Below, in pieces: positions 10,323 through 22,090 of a DNA stretch of 64,000 nucleotides. Where the stretch lies: positions 554,965 to 618,964 of the forward strand of contig VJWM01000144.1 in the NCBI GenBank assembly GCA_010909165.1. Reading direction: 5' to 3'. A model generated the notes under the pieces. The model did not search any database. It was not told where the DNA came from and worked only from the letters and a program-made list of their open reading frames with translations. Both the position numbers and the translations under genes were made by a program. Position 1 is the first letter of the stretch. Each line of letters opens with the position of its first letter. This stretch comes from Anthoceros angustus (lineage: Eukaryota > Streptophyta > Anthocerotopsida > Anthocerotales > Anthocerotaceae).

Positions 10323-10454
10323 CACAAAGATGGCTCTGACCGAACTTCTGTCTACAATGCTCCACTTCAGCAGGATCCCTGACAGTTCCAGAATCGTTTC
10401 AAACTGTTTCCTTCGTTTGTGGAAGTCCGGCTGGTCTGTACAAGAAGTCGGAGT

Positions 10455-10899
10455 TTAAGGTGTCGCACACTCACTTGGGAGATCACCAGAGAGGATGAGA
10501 CCGGTCAGTGAGGTGTCCATCACGACCAGCACCAGCGCCATGAGCTCCATTTTCGTAACAGAAAAGAAACAGGGCAACAAAATTCACAAGGATCCCAGAC
10601 ACCAGCCTCCAGACCTTCCTGCTGTCGTCATGGACCCTTGACGAATATCGCACTTCTTATGGCGCAAACCTTCATCTGGTGTGAAATCGCAGAGAAGTGC
10701 GACCTTCTTCACCCCGATATCTGAGATTGTCATCAGTGAGAATCCTTGGCGAAGCCCAGCACTCGGTGGGTCCAAAGCAACCAAAGGCCATGGCGAGAAC
10801 AGCAGCGGAGCCCCTGGAAGGAGACATCGAGGAACAAGAGCTGCAGGGATTGCAACCGTCGACGGAGTCCTCCGCGCGCCCGAGCTTGGAAGATACAGG
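10455..10899. other. spacer between PPR gene and U6 gene
   Basis: No supported gene. Small overlapping frames at 10,584-11,068 are artefacts of the U6 region. The stretch carries the 5' flank of the minus-strand PPR gene. Confidence 0.4.
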
Positions 10900-10901
10900 A
10901 A

Positions 10902-10951
10902 AAAATTTGGACCATTTCTCGATTTGTGCGTGTCATCCTTGCGCAGGGGCC

Positions 10952-10983
<32 letters not shown>

Positions 10984-11001
10984 TCAGATGTCCCGAAGGA
11001 C
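10902..11001 (-). ncRNA. U6: U6 spliceosomal snRNA
   Basis: The minus strand matches U6 almost throughout. It has a 5' stem-loop GTCCTTCGGGAC, the GGAACGATACAGAGAAGATTAGC block (invariant ACAGAGA box), AGCATGGCCCCTGCGCAAGG, then GACACGCACAAATCGAGA and the 3' tail AATGGTCCAAA followed by six T. The 5' stem-loop is about two bases shorter than the usual plant form. U6 pairs with U4, U2 and the 5' splice site and helps form the spliceosome active site. The T run is the Pol III terminator. Confidence 0.93.
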
Positions 11002-11023
11002 AACACTTGCGGGTGGAGTTTGG

Positions 11024-11031
11024 TTTATATA
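11024..11031 (-). promoter_or_regulatory. TATA box of the U6 gene
   Basis: TATATAAA on the minus strand, about 25-30 bp upstream of the U6 5' end, as in plant Pol III snRNA promoters. Confidence 0.7.
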
Positions 11032-11055
11032 CAATGACAACATATACTTTGCAAA

Positions 11056-11066
11056 CGACATGGGTT
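11056..11066 (-). promoter_or_regulatory. probable upstream sequence element (USE) of U6
   Basis: AACCCATGTCG on the minus strand is an imperfect match to the plant snRNA USE (RTCCCACATCG). It lies about 25 bp upstream of the TATA box, the spacing that specifies Pol III rather than Pol II in plants. Confidence 0.5.
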
Positions 11067-11616
11067 AATAAGTCGTCGCATGTTTCACGATTGTGCACGT
11101 TTCGATTCACAGGGAGCCCTGGAATGACTGTGTGTCATGCCGTGTGTGACTCCTTCAGATTGCCAAAAAAACAAGCAGCCGAGTGCCCGGCTGCTCAATC
11201 GTTGCCGCGTAGAGAAGGAGATTGTGACACTTCCCAGGTCCGTGAGTTCGTGGATTTTGAGCCTTGCACAGAAATATGAATGCCAGATGGGTGCTCGCCT
11301 CATCAACTGCTCTGAAGGCTTACCTTTGTTGGAATTCACACCATGGGCCATTTCAAGTGAACTAGCACTTCTGATGCTTGCAGGCTCATTTTAAATTTGT
11401 TGTGATCACTGTTCTAGTTATGGCTGAATCAGCGGACTACTGCATCAAGATGGTTAGTTCGTCAAACCTGGGCTATTGCTTGATATTTGGAAGGGACGGT
11501 ATCCCTCCATCGCGTTTCCTACGTCTGCTGAAGCTGCTCCGGTGAATTCTGTAATCGTTCACGACTGTACCACCCTTCTCCAACAAGTCAGACCATGAAG
11601 ATGCAGACTCCGATAT
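11067..11616. other. spacer, no supported gene
   Basis: Contains a small inverted repeat at about 11,175-11,193 (AGCAGCCG and its complement around AGTGC). I searched it for the remaining exons of the aldo-keto reductase and saw none. Confidence 0.4.
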
Positions 11617-12018
11617 TCAGATACGGGCAGTGCACTCAACAGTTTCGATATTGAGACACGGGCAACGCACACAATAGTTGCAAAATCGCTTCACAGCGCA
11701 AGAGACAACCTTACCCATAGCTCTCTCGTTTTGATACAGACTGGCTGTATCAATGTGACGGTACCCATTCCTAACGGCAAACTCCCCCGTTTTCTCACAC
11801 TCGGCCGGGGAGGCCTGCCAGACAACCAGCCCCAGCAAGCGCAAGCAATAACCCGGCACAAGCTCTTCTTCCCTGGCTGCTGCTTCCCACTCCTGCTGAG
11901 GAGTGGCCTCGGGTGAGGTAGAAATCTGTCCACTCTCTGCGGCTCCGGATGCCCTCCGGACAGCTGTCAGATGCATCCTTGACAGCCGTTGCACCGGAAT
12001 CAAGCTTCGCCTTATCAT
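11617..12018 (-). pseudogene. aldo-keto reductase first exon, orphan
   Basis: From the ATG at 12018 the frame reads an Arg/Ser-rich N-terminal stretch (MIRRSLIPVQRLSRM), then a typical AKR segment: GLVVWQASPAE, then GYRHIDTASLYQNERAMGK. GYRHIDTA holds the conserved Asp and YxNE holds the catalytic Tyr of the NADPH-dependent AKR superfamily. A GT donor (AAG then GTTGTC) follows MGK at about 11,710; the frame then runs through non-AKR sequence to a stop. No further AKR exon (Lys and His catalytic residues, cofactor-binding end) is visible in the roughly 700 bp before the U6 gene. It is either the first exon of a truncated copy or a gene whose other exons were lost. The family's usual GxGTW is degraded to GLVVW, which fits decay. 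The N-terminus could be a transit peptide. Confidence 0.6.
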
Positions 12019-12039
12019 ACCTGCCCTGCAATCCTTCAC

Positions 12040-12313
12040 TTCTTCTGCGATCTGGCAACATGTTGACCGTGCTTTAACATGGCCTTGGGCTCCTCAGCAG
12101 ACCAGATTTGATTTTGAGGACAAGAAATCCAGGACCAACCCAACAACAACAGGCTGGCCATGTATCAACGAAACTCCCGATGCGATCGGGCCGTCACACC
12201 ACCAGCGCATCAAGGCTTAGGGTTTAGGTGAAGACGGTTTCCCGCCTCAGAATGTCAGCGGATTGCACCCAGCAACCCCTTCCACTCTGAGACTTTGGAA
12301 ATCCGCACTGTCT
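12040..12313. other. spacer, no gene seen
   Basis: 5' flank of the aldo-keto reductase fragment. No domain or clear promoter element was recognised. Confidence 0.35.
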
Positions 12314-12408
12314 TACCCGCTTACCCGCTATACACTTACCCGCCTTCCCGCTTACACGCTGCCCGCCTGCCCGCTCGCCCGCTGCCCACCTGCCCGCTTG
12401 CCCGGGGC
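12314..12408. repeat. short tandem repeat of CCCGCY-type units
   Basis: A run of 8-12 bp units with the core CCCGC (CCCGCTTACCCGCTATACAC, then CCCGCCTTCCCGCTTACACG and so on), degenerate in length and base. It makes the frames here low-complexity. Confidence 0.65.
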
Positions 12409-12544
12409 CTTAGCCATACCACAAAAAAAAACGTGCGAAGCAAACGAGCCACGTTTTCGTCAGCAGTCTCAAAACGAAATGGCAAAAGAGCTGTTTAATC
12501 TATGTTAATGAGCAGGAAAAAGATTGTCTCCGATAGATTTTTAA

Positions 12545-14125
12545 TGTTCCTAGTATAGAAAACGCCTTCAATACCATTTCTAGGGGCGTCATCTTTGAGG
12601 AGCTTAAGGATGATGGCGGCGTCTTGGGGAGCCTTATATCTTTTGTCTGGTGCTTCTACGAGAGGTCCTCCAACACCTACTACCAGCACAAGAACGTCTC
12701 TTCAGGATTTGCTGTCTCTGTCTTCGAATCGGCCACAGGTACCAAGCAAGGCGACCCCCTACACGGTGCTCTCTTCGCCATTGCTCACTATAGGGCCCTA
12801 TCCAGGGCCGCCTTCTCAGCGCGCGACTATGCCTTCCCTTCACTGGTAGATGATTCTCACATCCTCGGGCCTGGGGACAAAGTCAAGGAAGCCTTTGAGC
12901 TCTTCTCTCATAAGATTTCGTTGGTGGGCTTGAAGGTCAAGTTGTCCAAGTACCGCGTCTGGTCTCCGTCGGGGATTCTGCCTACTTTGCAGTTTCCTGC
13001 TGGGAAGATTGCTCCGGCTTTGGGACTGCGGATTCTAGGGGTCCCCTTTAGTTCCCCTAACTTCATCGGGAGCTTCCTGGATCAGGCTCTCGTAGAGGAC
13101 CTCTCCCATGTCGAGGACCTCCCTTTGCTGGAGCATGCACAGGTGGCCTTTGGAATTCTTTCCTCCTGTTTTGCTAGGCGCCCTGGTTAACTCATCCATA
13201 CGCTGCCTCCGTCCCCGAACCTTTTGTCCCGGGTACAATGGTCTGATAGGAAGATTATGAATACTCTTGAAGACATTCTGGGCTCAGGGGCTTTTGAGTG
13301 CCCTGTGGGCGATCCGGGCCGCTGGCAAGCGTCCCTGCCTATGCAATTTGGAGGCACAGGTCTGCTCTCGTTGGAGGTCTCTTCCCCGACGGCTTTCCTG
13401 GTCAGTTGGGCCCTCTCTGCCCATGCTTTGGCTTCTTGCTTCATCCTCTATGACAGGCCCTTTCTGGAGGATCTCGTATCAGGTGTGAAGGAGGGAACCT
13501 TCTCTCTCTTAACGTCCTCGAGGCAGGCTAGGGACATATTATAAGTGGATGCCCGGAAGGATTTCCCTCCTTTCTTGACATTTATTACTGATGGTTTCAG
13601 GCGGTTGCAGGCATCCCTGCTCGAGAAGCAGCTCGGCCAAGCTTTCGAGTCTATCCTCCAGGACCCCTCCATCCCCAGGTCCACAAGAGTCCGGCTCCAC
13701 TCTTGTTCTGGGAAGGGCGCAGGTGCTTGACTACTGGCGCGCCCATGCATACGGGGTTTTCACATCGCACCAACCACCTTCACTACTGCAATGCAATTTC
13801 GTCTTCGCCTGCTCCAGCCTGTGGCTTCTTCGCTCCTTACTTACGAGTGCGGCTCTGCCCTCGATGATTCTGGGGTACACCTTGCTCGTTGTCCCCGCGG
13901 GGTCATTGCATTGCCACTCACGACGCCATCCGCGATGTCATGTTCGCCATCGCTCGCGAAAGTGACTACATGGCCTGGAGGGAGGGGGGATATACTCTCT
14001 GTACAGGTCGTTCCATCAAGGCTAACTTGTACCTTGTCCGTGGCGACCAGGTTTCGGTGGCGGATGTAGTGGTTACTAATCCTACATGTGACACCATCTC
14101 CGCTCAGGTCTTAATCAGTAATTAG
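12545..14125 (+). mobile_element. decayed LINE-type reverse transcriptase
   Basis: The RT palm is recognisable across frames. Block A reads IENAFNTISRGVIFEEL at about 12,556. The GxxQGDP block is GTKQGDPLHGALF. The catalytic YADD position reads LVDD. The thumb follows to about 13,190. After a stop the same protein resumes (NTLEDILGSGAFECPVGDP, MQFGGTGLLSL, 13,224-13,544). A C-terminal part with an IRDVMF-type phrase closes at about 14,125. At least three stops or frame shifts break it, and no endonuclease or poly(A) tail is seen. It is a dead non-LTR retrotransposon fragment, of a lineage different from the LINE at 29.5-36.4 kb. Confidence 0.75.
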
Positions 14126-15211
14126 CGTTAATTAACACCAATTACTTACTTAAAGATAAGTAATCAGATTAATTAGTGCTAATCAAACACTAAACCCAAG
14201 TGCAGAGATTAGTATCACACGGCGTGATGTCCAACAAAGAGTCCTTGATAGTTTATTTGGCATTTGGACTTGCACTTCTTGATGATTTTTTTGGCGTGTG
14301 GAACCCTATGTATATTATTATGGGTTTACTAGGTTCTCAGGCTCAAGCACTTATAGTCAATAGTTGGAGCCCGGACCTCAAAGGTTAAGAATCACTTTGG
14401 ATTATCAACACTCTAACCTCGAGGTTTAAACCTATTGAACATTTGAATCCATTAAAATTGAATTGTTTTTCAGCGTATATATTTTTAGACACTAAACACT
14501 TACCATTTCTAGTATATCTAGTGGGTAACATGTAACTTGTGATCGAGGTGGAAAACTCAGTGACAGTGAAAAAGTAATAATAAAACAGCAAAAGAAACCA
14601 TTACTTGCCATGCTATACATAGGTACCCAAACCATGGCTAGGTATGTCTTTAATAACTGAGGCGAGAGAGATTTCAAATTCGCCAAGGCGAGGTTTCTCA
14701 AGACCAGGGCCCACTACGCCAGGGGAGGTTTCCAGGAGCATAGACCCACAGACCATGCCAAACACAGACGTGCATTTCTTTATTGCAAAGGCTTATGTGA
14801 CAGCCTTTGGAAGTTATATGGTGGCATTCTTTTCCCACCCTCAATCCAAAAACTTCCACACTCTGGGGAGGAGTCCTGAAAATTCGACGTCATGTTCTTG
14901 TTACACCTACACAAGCCTACAAATGCATGAGGGCTATAACATACACCTTTGCCTCAAGGGCAGTCCATGAGAATTCTACAAACCACTAACTAACCCCCAC
15001 TGTTGGCCGGGCATATTGCTCTTCACAACCTCAATGGTTTCTTGATTTGTGTTAGAAATTCACTAGCACTAAGTCAGTATAACACATCTACAACCTACCC
15101 CCCATTCCTACATGGTTGGGGCACTGCCACATTCTCCAACCTACAGGCTACAGCACAACCCTTAAGCTGGATGAGTATGACATCCAGATTTCCAACAACA
15201 GACCAATTTGA
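14126..15211. other. spacer and 3' flank of the PIP5K gene
   Basis: AT-rich at 14,126-14,600 with several TTAATTA palindromes (TAATTAGCGTTAATTAACA and neighbours). No gene is seen. The last few hundred bases should hold the 3' untranslated region and poly(A) site of the minus-strand kinase gene. Confidence 0.4.
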
Positions 15212-18200
15212 TTAGAGGGGGGCAATGGGAGGGAATACACCACGGAGGAAAGCTTGAAACCGTTTTGCGTACAGAGATGGATCAACCGCTGAGATGGAGG
15301 TGGAGTCGAACTGAAATGACTTGTACGCATGCTCCAGTTTCTTGGTGATGTCGTACTGCTGCAGGATGTCTATAATTCCAAAATACAGCACAACATCATA
15401 GAACTCCCCAAAAAGCTCCCCCTCAAAAGAGGTTCTTGGATTTCCAGGTTTTCTATCAGCCCTTGCGGGCATATTCACACCAAGCTGAATCCGCAACCTG
15501 GAATCACAAACAGGGAACCCCAGTGGATGAGTAAATTTTAGGTTGTCCCTGCAAATACCCTCCCATAGGGGCTCAAGTAACCAGAATGGAAGCTGTTTGC
15601 GGGCGTACCTAGCAGTCCCTGGTACCAGCAAATCGACTTCCCCATCTCCCCCTTCACCCTTTGCAGCAGCCCTCAGGGGACTCCCTCGAATATGCGAACC
15701 TCCAGGGGTTCCCATCTCCTGTCCTGGGCCCCTTGCAACAAGTACCAATCCACGAGAGAGATTCCAGTCCTCTTCAGTAGAACCTGGAAGGCAATTGTGG
15801 TTTGTATGTTACTTGAAGCAACTTGAAATGCTGGCACCAGACCTAGAGTACTTCCTAGCAAATTTCCACCCTCACCGTCATCCACCGCGTTCTCCAGTGA
15901 CTGCTCAGGAGTGGGAGGCCCAGTTGAGATTGCTGGATACTGTGGAGCCCTGAAGTGCAGCCCTAGCAAGAGACTGTAGTCCATTATCCCTTGGCTCTCC
16001 AGGAACTTGCAATCAGATTCAACTTGTCTGCACACACAAACAGCAGCAAATACTGTTATGCATCATCCCTGCAGCTGTGTTTGAGTATCCAAGTAAAGAC
16101 TCATTGCAAGAAGGTTACTACTAAAGCACAACAGATTCAAACAATCCTTCACACAAACTTGTGGCAGGTTGCATAAAGACCTCAGAAATGCTTCACGCCA
16201 GGCAGGGTCAAGCCGAAACACAAAATCAAGATCCAGGTCCTTCAGAGTAGTGGTCTCATCAATCGCAGCCTTCTCTGTTGACCTCCCTTGGGATGATCCC
16301 TTAAGATCGAATCTGCGGTGAATCCTTAATTCTGTGCAGAACATGTTGCCCATCACAACAAACCGTACCTGAACAGACAGCAGCACAAAATCAGTGGCAG
16401 ATCATCCACACACGTCACCCTGCTGAACATGAGTGCACTATTTGCAATAGTAGTCTTTGTGAGCCCAACACACCTTCCGACCTCCAGTTGGTTTTACTCG
16501 ATGCAAACCAAAAAACTTGGTGATCAGAGTATTTTCATGATTGTGCACATGAGTATGATAAGTCTTCAGCATCCCTAGCAAAACCTACACCATATTTCCA
16601 GAAGGAAGGCATTCAAGCACTCTCAGTCATGAGCCCAAGAGATACTGCAGAAAACGAACCACACTCGGTGGGATGATCCAGCAAGTGACAAAACATTGGC
16701 AAGAGTTACATCTCAGGTAGAGCTCAAAACCTTGACTTCAGTCTTGCGCATGGTCTTGATGATGAATCGGTCATCATGAGAAAGGTAGAAGACACTCCCA
16801 CTCTTTCCCGGTGAGGATAGCTCTCGCAAGGCATCATTGCCACACAGGGACATCATGTAGTCTCCTACATCGATCTTGAACATATCCCGAAGGTCTCTGC
16901 CAGTTGAGGGTGTAAGCTTACGAGAAACAAGCGGAGAACAAGATCTTGACGCTTGCCCATCATTCAGCTCCTTTGTCCATTTCAAGAAAGAGGTGTGCTG
17001 AAAACAGCAAAGCTAAGAACTCTGCAGAAACCATACCTGAAAACCATTGGACAATAGTCTTTCCACTTGAAGTTGACCGACTGGTGAGGTGGGGTCAACT
17101 GGGATCCTTCTTTGGGGAACTTCATCCAAAGGCATGATCGACTCGAAAAGTCAGAGGGGCGGATCTCACGCTTCTGCTCAGGTGTAACTTTCCCGACAGT
17201 GTACCTGCTTCCACTCAGCATGTCACACACTTGCACAAATGACAAAGTGAAAGGAAAGGCAAGATGGTTCTAGGAAGCTGGATCCGTGGCTAAGACTGAT
17301 GACAGGACCAAGCCAAAGGCCAGCTGACTCAGCTCAGGATGAAAATGATGCAAATCGACAAACAGACCTTATGCCAAGCTGCAAGATGAGCATTAGGTCA
17401 TAGCTCCTATGCCCCTTAAAAATGGTCTCTCCTGGTCTCTTGATATCCGCCTTCCTCTTCTGCCGCCTTTTGGCATGTTTGGAGGTCGTGGATGACACAC
17501 TCTCTTTAACAAACTCACTCATCAAGACACCTTGTACATACTCCCTGACAACAATGGGAGGGACTACAGTAGGAACACCGCTTGCACCATCTAGGGAAAG
17601 CCTTGAGCCTCCCCTGGTCTCCTCCCCTTCAGATGTCAGCTTTCCTGCAGTCCAGGAGTTGCCACGGTCCAAGCCAAGAACTCGCTCAAGAGCACCTTCC
17701 AGACTCCACCGTCTTTCAAGAAAGACATTCCTGCGACCTGAGACAGAACTCAAGTTCAATGCTGCATCTCCAGATGCATTGCGATCCAGCTTTTGTGATG
17801 ACCGCAACGAAACATGCTGGTCAGCTTCAGATGACGAAGATGCATTGCTAACTCTGCAAACAGAGCTGCGATGCTCATCTATTCCTGCCAGATGTTGATC
17901 ATCTTTGTGACCAAAATGAGGGGCGGAGATTTTGGTGGCTTCGGTGGTCTTGGTTCCGGCACGGTGGCGGCCAACAGGATAGAAGACCCCCTTCCCATCT
18001 TTCAATCCCTTAGTCCATGTGCCAACATAACAGCCCCCATCCGCCCAAGTGTACACACCACGGCCATGCTCCAGTCCGTCCAGCCACTGACCATCATAGA
18101 TATCCCCACTAGCCCAGCTCAAGATCCCGTGCCCACACATGCTCCCCCCCTTCCACTCCCCAACATACTCATTCCCATTGTTCCAGACATAGCGACCATG

Positions 18201-18797
18201 GCCTTCCTGCAAACCTTGCTTCCAGTTCCCATCATACAGATCCCCATTGGCATAGCACTTTTGCCCAGTTCCATTCTTGACATTCATACTCCATTCACCC
18301 TTATAGGTGGTGCCATCAATTCCTGTGTACGTCCCCACCCCATGCATGTACCCATCCCTGAACCCACCTTCATACGTGGCCCCCGAAGGCCACGAGATTT
18401 TCCCCCTACCAGTTTTCTTCCCTTGCCCCCATTCCCCCTCATACATACAGCCATCCGACCACAAATACTTGCCAGCCCCATCCGGAAGACCACCCTGCCA
18501 AGTTCCAACATAGAAATCTCCATTGGGCAAGTGCTTTTCACCAGTAAAATGCCCACCTGAAGTGCTTTCGGCTGCGCTGTCACCTTCATAGTCCTCCGCT
18601 ATCCTGTCAAACGGAGATACTTCGCACAGGGGGAAGTCTTCGTTGTCTTGAAAAGGAACACTCGGTTGCTCTTCCTTGCAATGAGGATGAGCAACCGGTT
18701 CAGACATACAGAGAGTCGGAGGAGGGGAAACCTTCTCAGGGGCCACGGCTCGCTTCCTTGCTCGCCTCTGTAGATCACAAAATACGTGACGGGTCAT
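15212..18797 (-). CDS. PIP5K: phosphatidylinositol-4-phosphate 5-kinase with MORN repeats, 8 exons
   Basis: Makes PI(4,5)P2 from PI4P at the plasma membrane. Coding exons: 17368-18797, 17037-17204, 16731-16896, 16474-16584, 16181-16368, 15876-16027, 15609-15783, 15212-15497. All junctions are GT-AG and in phase; the product is 891 residues. The ATG at 18797 is the first in the open frame. Exon 1 carries eight MORN repeats (YxGxWxxGxxxGxG) at about residues 85-265, then a variable linker. The kinase core follows: [19 protein letters not shown], the nucleotide loop [13 protein letters not shown] with Lys in [46 protein letters not shown] (exon 6), then [13 protein letters not shown] and [19 protein letters not shown]. 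The MORN-kinase order is the plant type B PIP5K layout. No frame damage is seen. The last intron is odd (see findings). Confidence 0.93.
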
Positions 18798-19180
18798 ATC
18801 CACAGGACCAGATTTCGACAAGACCAGAACATGCGCGAGCCCTGTCCACCTGGCCTCCTCCAATTCTGAGAGAAGGAGTCATACACAAGCGGTTCTTTTT
18901 TTCTCTCTTTCTGGCTGCCAACAACTTCACACGATACTCGAGCACGAAACTCTCTCAGCCTTCACACGGGACCCTGAAGAGGGCAGTCATGCAAATGTCG
19001 GAACGCACAGCTCAATCTAGCGGTCCGCTGGCCGTGGACAAGCGGCAGCACACGGCACAAACTTCATGCGAAACGGGATGAGCAGTTGTGACGGACAAAC
19101 CTTTTCGCCGATAGATCTCTCATTTCCTCTCCACAGCTCCCCCTCATTCTCCCCCGGCTTCAAATGCTCCTGCGGCTGAT
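18798..19180 (-). promoter_or_regulatory. 5' flank of the PIP5K gene
   Basis: The frame is open for about 80 nt upstream of the ATG but has no earlier ATG. This stretch should hold the leader and core promoter. No clear TATA box was seen. Confidence 0.35.
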
Positions 19181-20468
19181 CAAAACAGCTGACCCGTGGT
19201 CCCAGAGTGCAGCAACTCATCGCTGGCCGATCAATCGACAGTCACTCCGACTCCTCCCAGCAGAAGACCAGAAACGCGGTGTCACGCCCCAGCACCGCCA
19301 TCACCACTCCCCGCACACCATCATCGTCTCTCATCACGCCACCGCCGGGCAGCTGCCACTTTCAAAAAAAACCGCCACTCCAATTCCGCCACCCCTCCTC
19401 ACGCCTCACCCTCAAGATGCACACACCTACACAGCAGCACCAACCCCAAGGTGAGTCCCACCACCATCCCACATCCACCACACCATTCATCCACACCAAA
19501 CCCTCCCTCTCCCTCCCTCTTCCCTCCCCTGCCTGCCCCCTTCCCCTGCTCCCCTACGATCTCCTCCCACAGCCCCCACCACCAAATTGCAGATCCTGCA
19601 CCTCACCCTCCCGCCCTAACCCCGGAAGAATTCAGCAACCCCAACACGCGACATCACGACGCAAAACCCACCACAAAAATGCATCCCAAACCAACATCCA
19701 TCCACAAACGCACCCCCCTCCCCTCCCAGGTACTAACACTCGAGCCTAAACCCCGCCTCCACCACTCACCGGCACAGGCGCTTCAGCCCGAATTGCATCG
19801 CGTCGCGGCAGCCCCCGCCGCGGCACGGATCCGGCAATCCCCGCCAATTGCGCCAATTCCGGGACGAAGCCGGGGCCTTGAAGCGGGCGGGGCGAGCGCA
19901 GCGCGGGAGGGTCCAGGGAGGCGAGGAGCCAGAGAATGCGGGATCTGCAGGGGTGCTCGCGCAGGAGCACCGGGATCCAGCACCGAGAAGCGAGCAACAG
20001 CACAGAGAGAGCGCCGTGGCTCTGCTAGCGCAGTGGCCGGCCCCGGCGCCCGCGGGCCCCGTCTCGCGTCCCAGCCTGGTAGATCCCACGAGGGAGCGAG
20101 GCGATGAAGCCGAGCCCGGGCGGAGCAAAGCGCAGAGCAGCAGGATGCAGGGCCCAGCCAGGCAGCGGCTCCTGGGGAAGGGAAGAATGCAAGCCGGGGA
20201 AGGCGAGGGAAGAGCAGCCAAGAGAGAGGACGGGAACAAAACAGGGAAGAAAGAAGGTCCACCCTCCAGGCTCCCGCTCCGGCTCCGGCTCCACGGTTCC
20301 ATCCACCACAACTGACCCAACCCTTGGGTTACCCTTTTTCTAATTAAACCGTACGCTTCCAATTTCCTCATTCATTATCTTGACTTTATTTCCACTCGAT
20401 CCGTTTAGTACTTGCTTCACCGACACAACTCCCCTATTTCCCGAGATTCACAACTTCCCTTCACCAGC
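19181..20468. other. C-rich then GC-rich low-complexity stretch
   Basis: 19,181-19,750 is C/A-rich with CCACC-type runs; 19,750-20,310 is GC-rich. Long frames open on both strands but encode only Pro/His/Ser or Arg/Ala/Gly low complexity and match no family I know. It may be a CpG-rich promoter region. I call no gene here. Confidence 0.45.
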
Positions 20469-20622
20469 CTGCATGCATGCATGCATACATACATACATAC
20501 ATATACATACATACATACATACATACATACATACATACATGCATACATACATGCATACATCCATGCATGCAGATATACATACATATATACATCCATACAT
20601 CCATACATACATCCATCCATGT
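20469..20622. repeat. (CATA)n/(CATG)n microsatellite
   Basis: About 150 bp of CATACATA with interspersed CATG and CATC units. The apparent proteins rich in HTYI or MYVC across it are the repeat read in different frames. Confidence 0.95.
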
Positions 20623-21655
20623 GACTTTATTTAAAACGCATGGCCCGCATTGGAGGACCCTGTGTGGGCGGTGGCCGTGCTGGTGCCGGCCAACGCAAGG
20701 CAACCATATCGGTGCATGGACTACAGCCCACCAGAAGCTACCCACAAAAAACCTCGCGGCACGACGAGAGGAAGACGAGTGCACAACAACAACAACAACC
20801 TCAACCTAAGCGATTTCGAGGAATCTCGACATCCCAGCTTCTCTTCGCAAGAGGACCCCACAGAGACGTGCGCGTCGCACACCAATGGCCACCCCGGGTA
20901 AGAGAATCGCACCGACCTCGAGCACTTTCACAACGTACACGACAAAAGGGAAGGAGCTTTCGCCTTCCTCCTGAACACCTCCGAGCCGGGAGGTGGAAAC
21001 AAAGGAAGGAAACAGGTAACGGGTGAGGTCCCATACATCGTACGATGTGGGATTTTTCATTTCGCATTTCGATGAGAGTTGATGTATGTATGTACATAGC
21101 GGTGACGTCGCATACCCATACATAAATTGGCCCTAATGAATCGGGTGGTGACTGGAGGGCAGCGTCCATAATGGGGGTGAGGTGCTTTTATTGCATCGGG
21201 CCCGCGCCGTAATCATTAGCGGCTGGCGTGACCCTGGTCCATCGCTGCTGACCCAGGTTAAGCGGTGCAGGCCCGGCCTTTCACGTGACACAGCCGCGGC
21301 AGTTACGCTGTTGGGCACGGCACGGTGGGCGTTAGGGCAAGTGGAAGCGGAGGAGCATTTGGGCGATCGTTGGGTCGGCGATGTGGATGGATGCATCACG
21401 AGCGGAGGGCTCGCCTCACATTGCCTCCCTGTCGTCCTTTATTAGCATGCTTGTCTTAACCTAATCTCGCCTCAATCCCCTGTGCGGACTAATGCCATCG
21501 TGTGTGTGGTGGGGAGGTAGATCGGAATCCATAAAGCGGAAGGAAAGAAGAAGAAGAAGAATTACCACCCTCCCTTTAGGCACCCTATCTCAGTATCGAT
21601 CTAAGCATGGGATGTTTAAATCGTGTGCTTAGGTCATGAAGTTCTTATAAATGTG
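20623..21655. other. intergenic, no supported gene
   Basis: Short frames on both strands without known domains. A GAA-type run lies at 21,540-21,560. Confidence 0.4.
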
Positions 21656-21755
21656 TGTTCATTCGGCCTAAGCCATTTGGTGTTCATTTGGCCTAGGCCA
21701 TTTGGTGTTCATTTGGCCTAATCCATTTGGTGTTCATTTGGCCTAAGCCATTTGG
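21656..21755. repeat. minisatellite, four 25-bp units
   Basis: Four head-to-tail copies of a 25-bp unit (TGTTCATTTGGCCTAAGCCA plus TTTGG) at 21656, 21681, 21706 and 21731, differing by one or two bases. Each unit holds an internal near-palindrome GGCCTAGGCC/GGCCTAAGCC. Confidence 0.92.
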
Positions 21756-21770
21756 ACACCCAGGAACAAT

Positions 21771-22090
21771 AGGCAAACAAAAATAAAAACATAGAGACCT
21801 TATAAAATATGCGCAGTTAGGAAGTCCCATCTCTAGGCAAACAAAAATAAAAACATAGAGACCTTATAAAATATGCGCAGTCAGGAAGTCCCATCTCCAG
21901 CCGGATGGGAAAAACCCATCCACCCAAAAAAAAAAAACATAGATAACATAAAATATGCACAGATAGAAAAGTCTCATCAAACCCATCCACCCCAAAAACA
22001 AAAATAAAAAGATAGAGACCTCATAAAATATGCAAAGATAGGAAGTTCATCTCTAGCCAAATGGGAAAAACCCATCCACCCCAAAAACAA
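21771..22090. repeat. tandem repeat, about 64-bp unit
   Basis: Starts at AGGCAAACAAAAATAAAAAC (21771), repeats nearly perfectly at 21835, and then two more diverged copies carry an added GATGGGAAAAACCCATCCAC block. Each unit holds the phrase ATAGAGACCTTATAAAATAT. Confidence 0.85.

Noticed and set aside
10690..10760. Box C/D snoRNA candidate (TGATGA near CTGA on the minus strand)
   Set aside because: The boxes are not at the right spacing and no terminal stem was found.
10584..11068. Proteins of 118-140 residues across the U6 gene
   Set aside because: They overlap the clear U6 snRNA and have no family features.
17871..18560. 229-residue plus-strand frame (Pro/Ile-rich)
   Set aside because: Antisense to the MORN repeats of the PIP5K gene; its periodicity mirrors the MORN repeats.
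19196..20371. Long Pro/His/Ser and Arg/Ala/Gly frames on both strands
   Set aside because: Low-complexity consequence of C-rich and GC-rich sequence; no domain, and overlapping frames in both directions.
20380..20809. Long frames rich in His-Thr-Tyr-Ile or Met-Tyr-Val-Cys
   Set aside because: They are the CATA microsatellite read in several frames on both strands.
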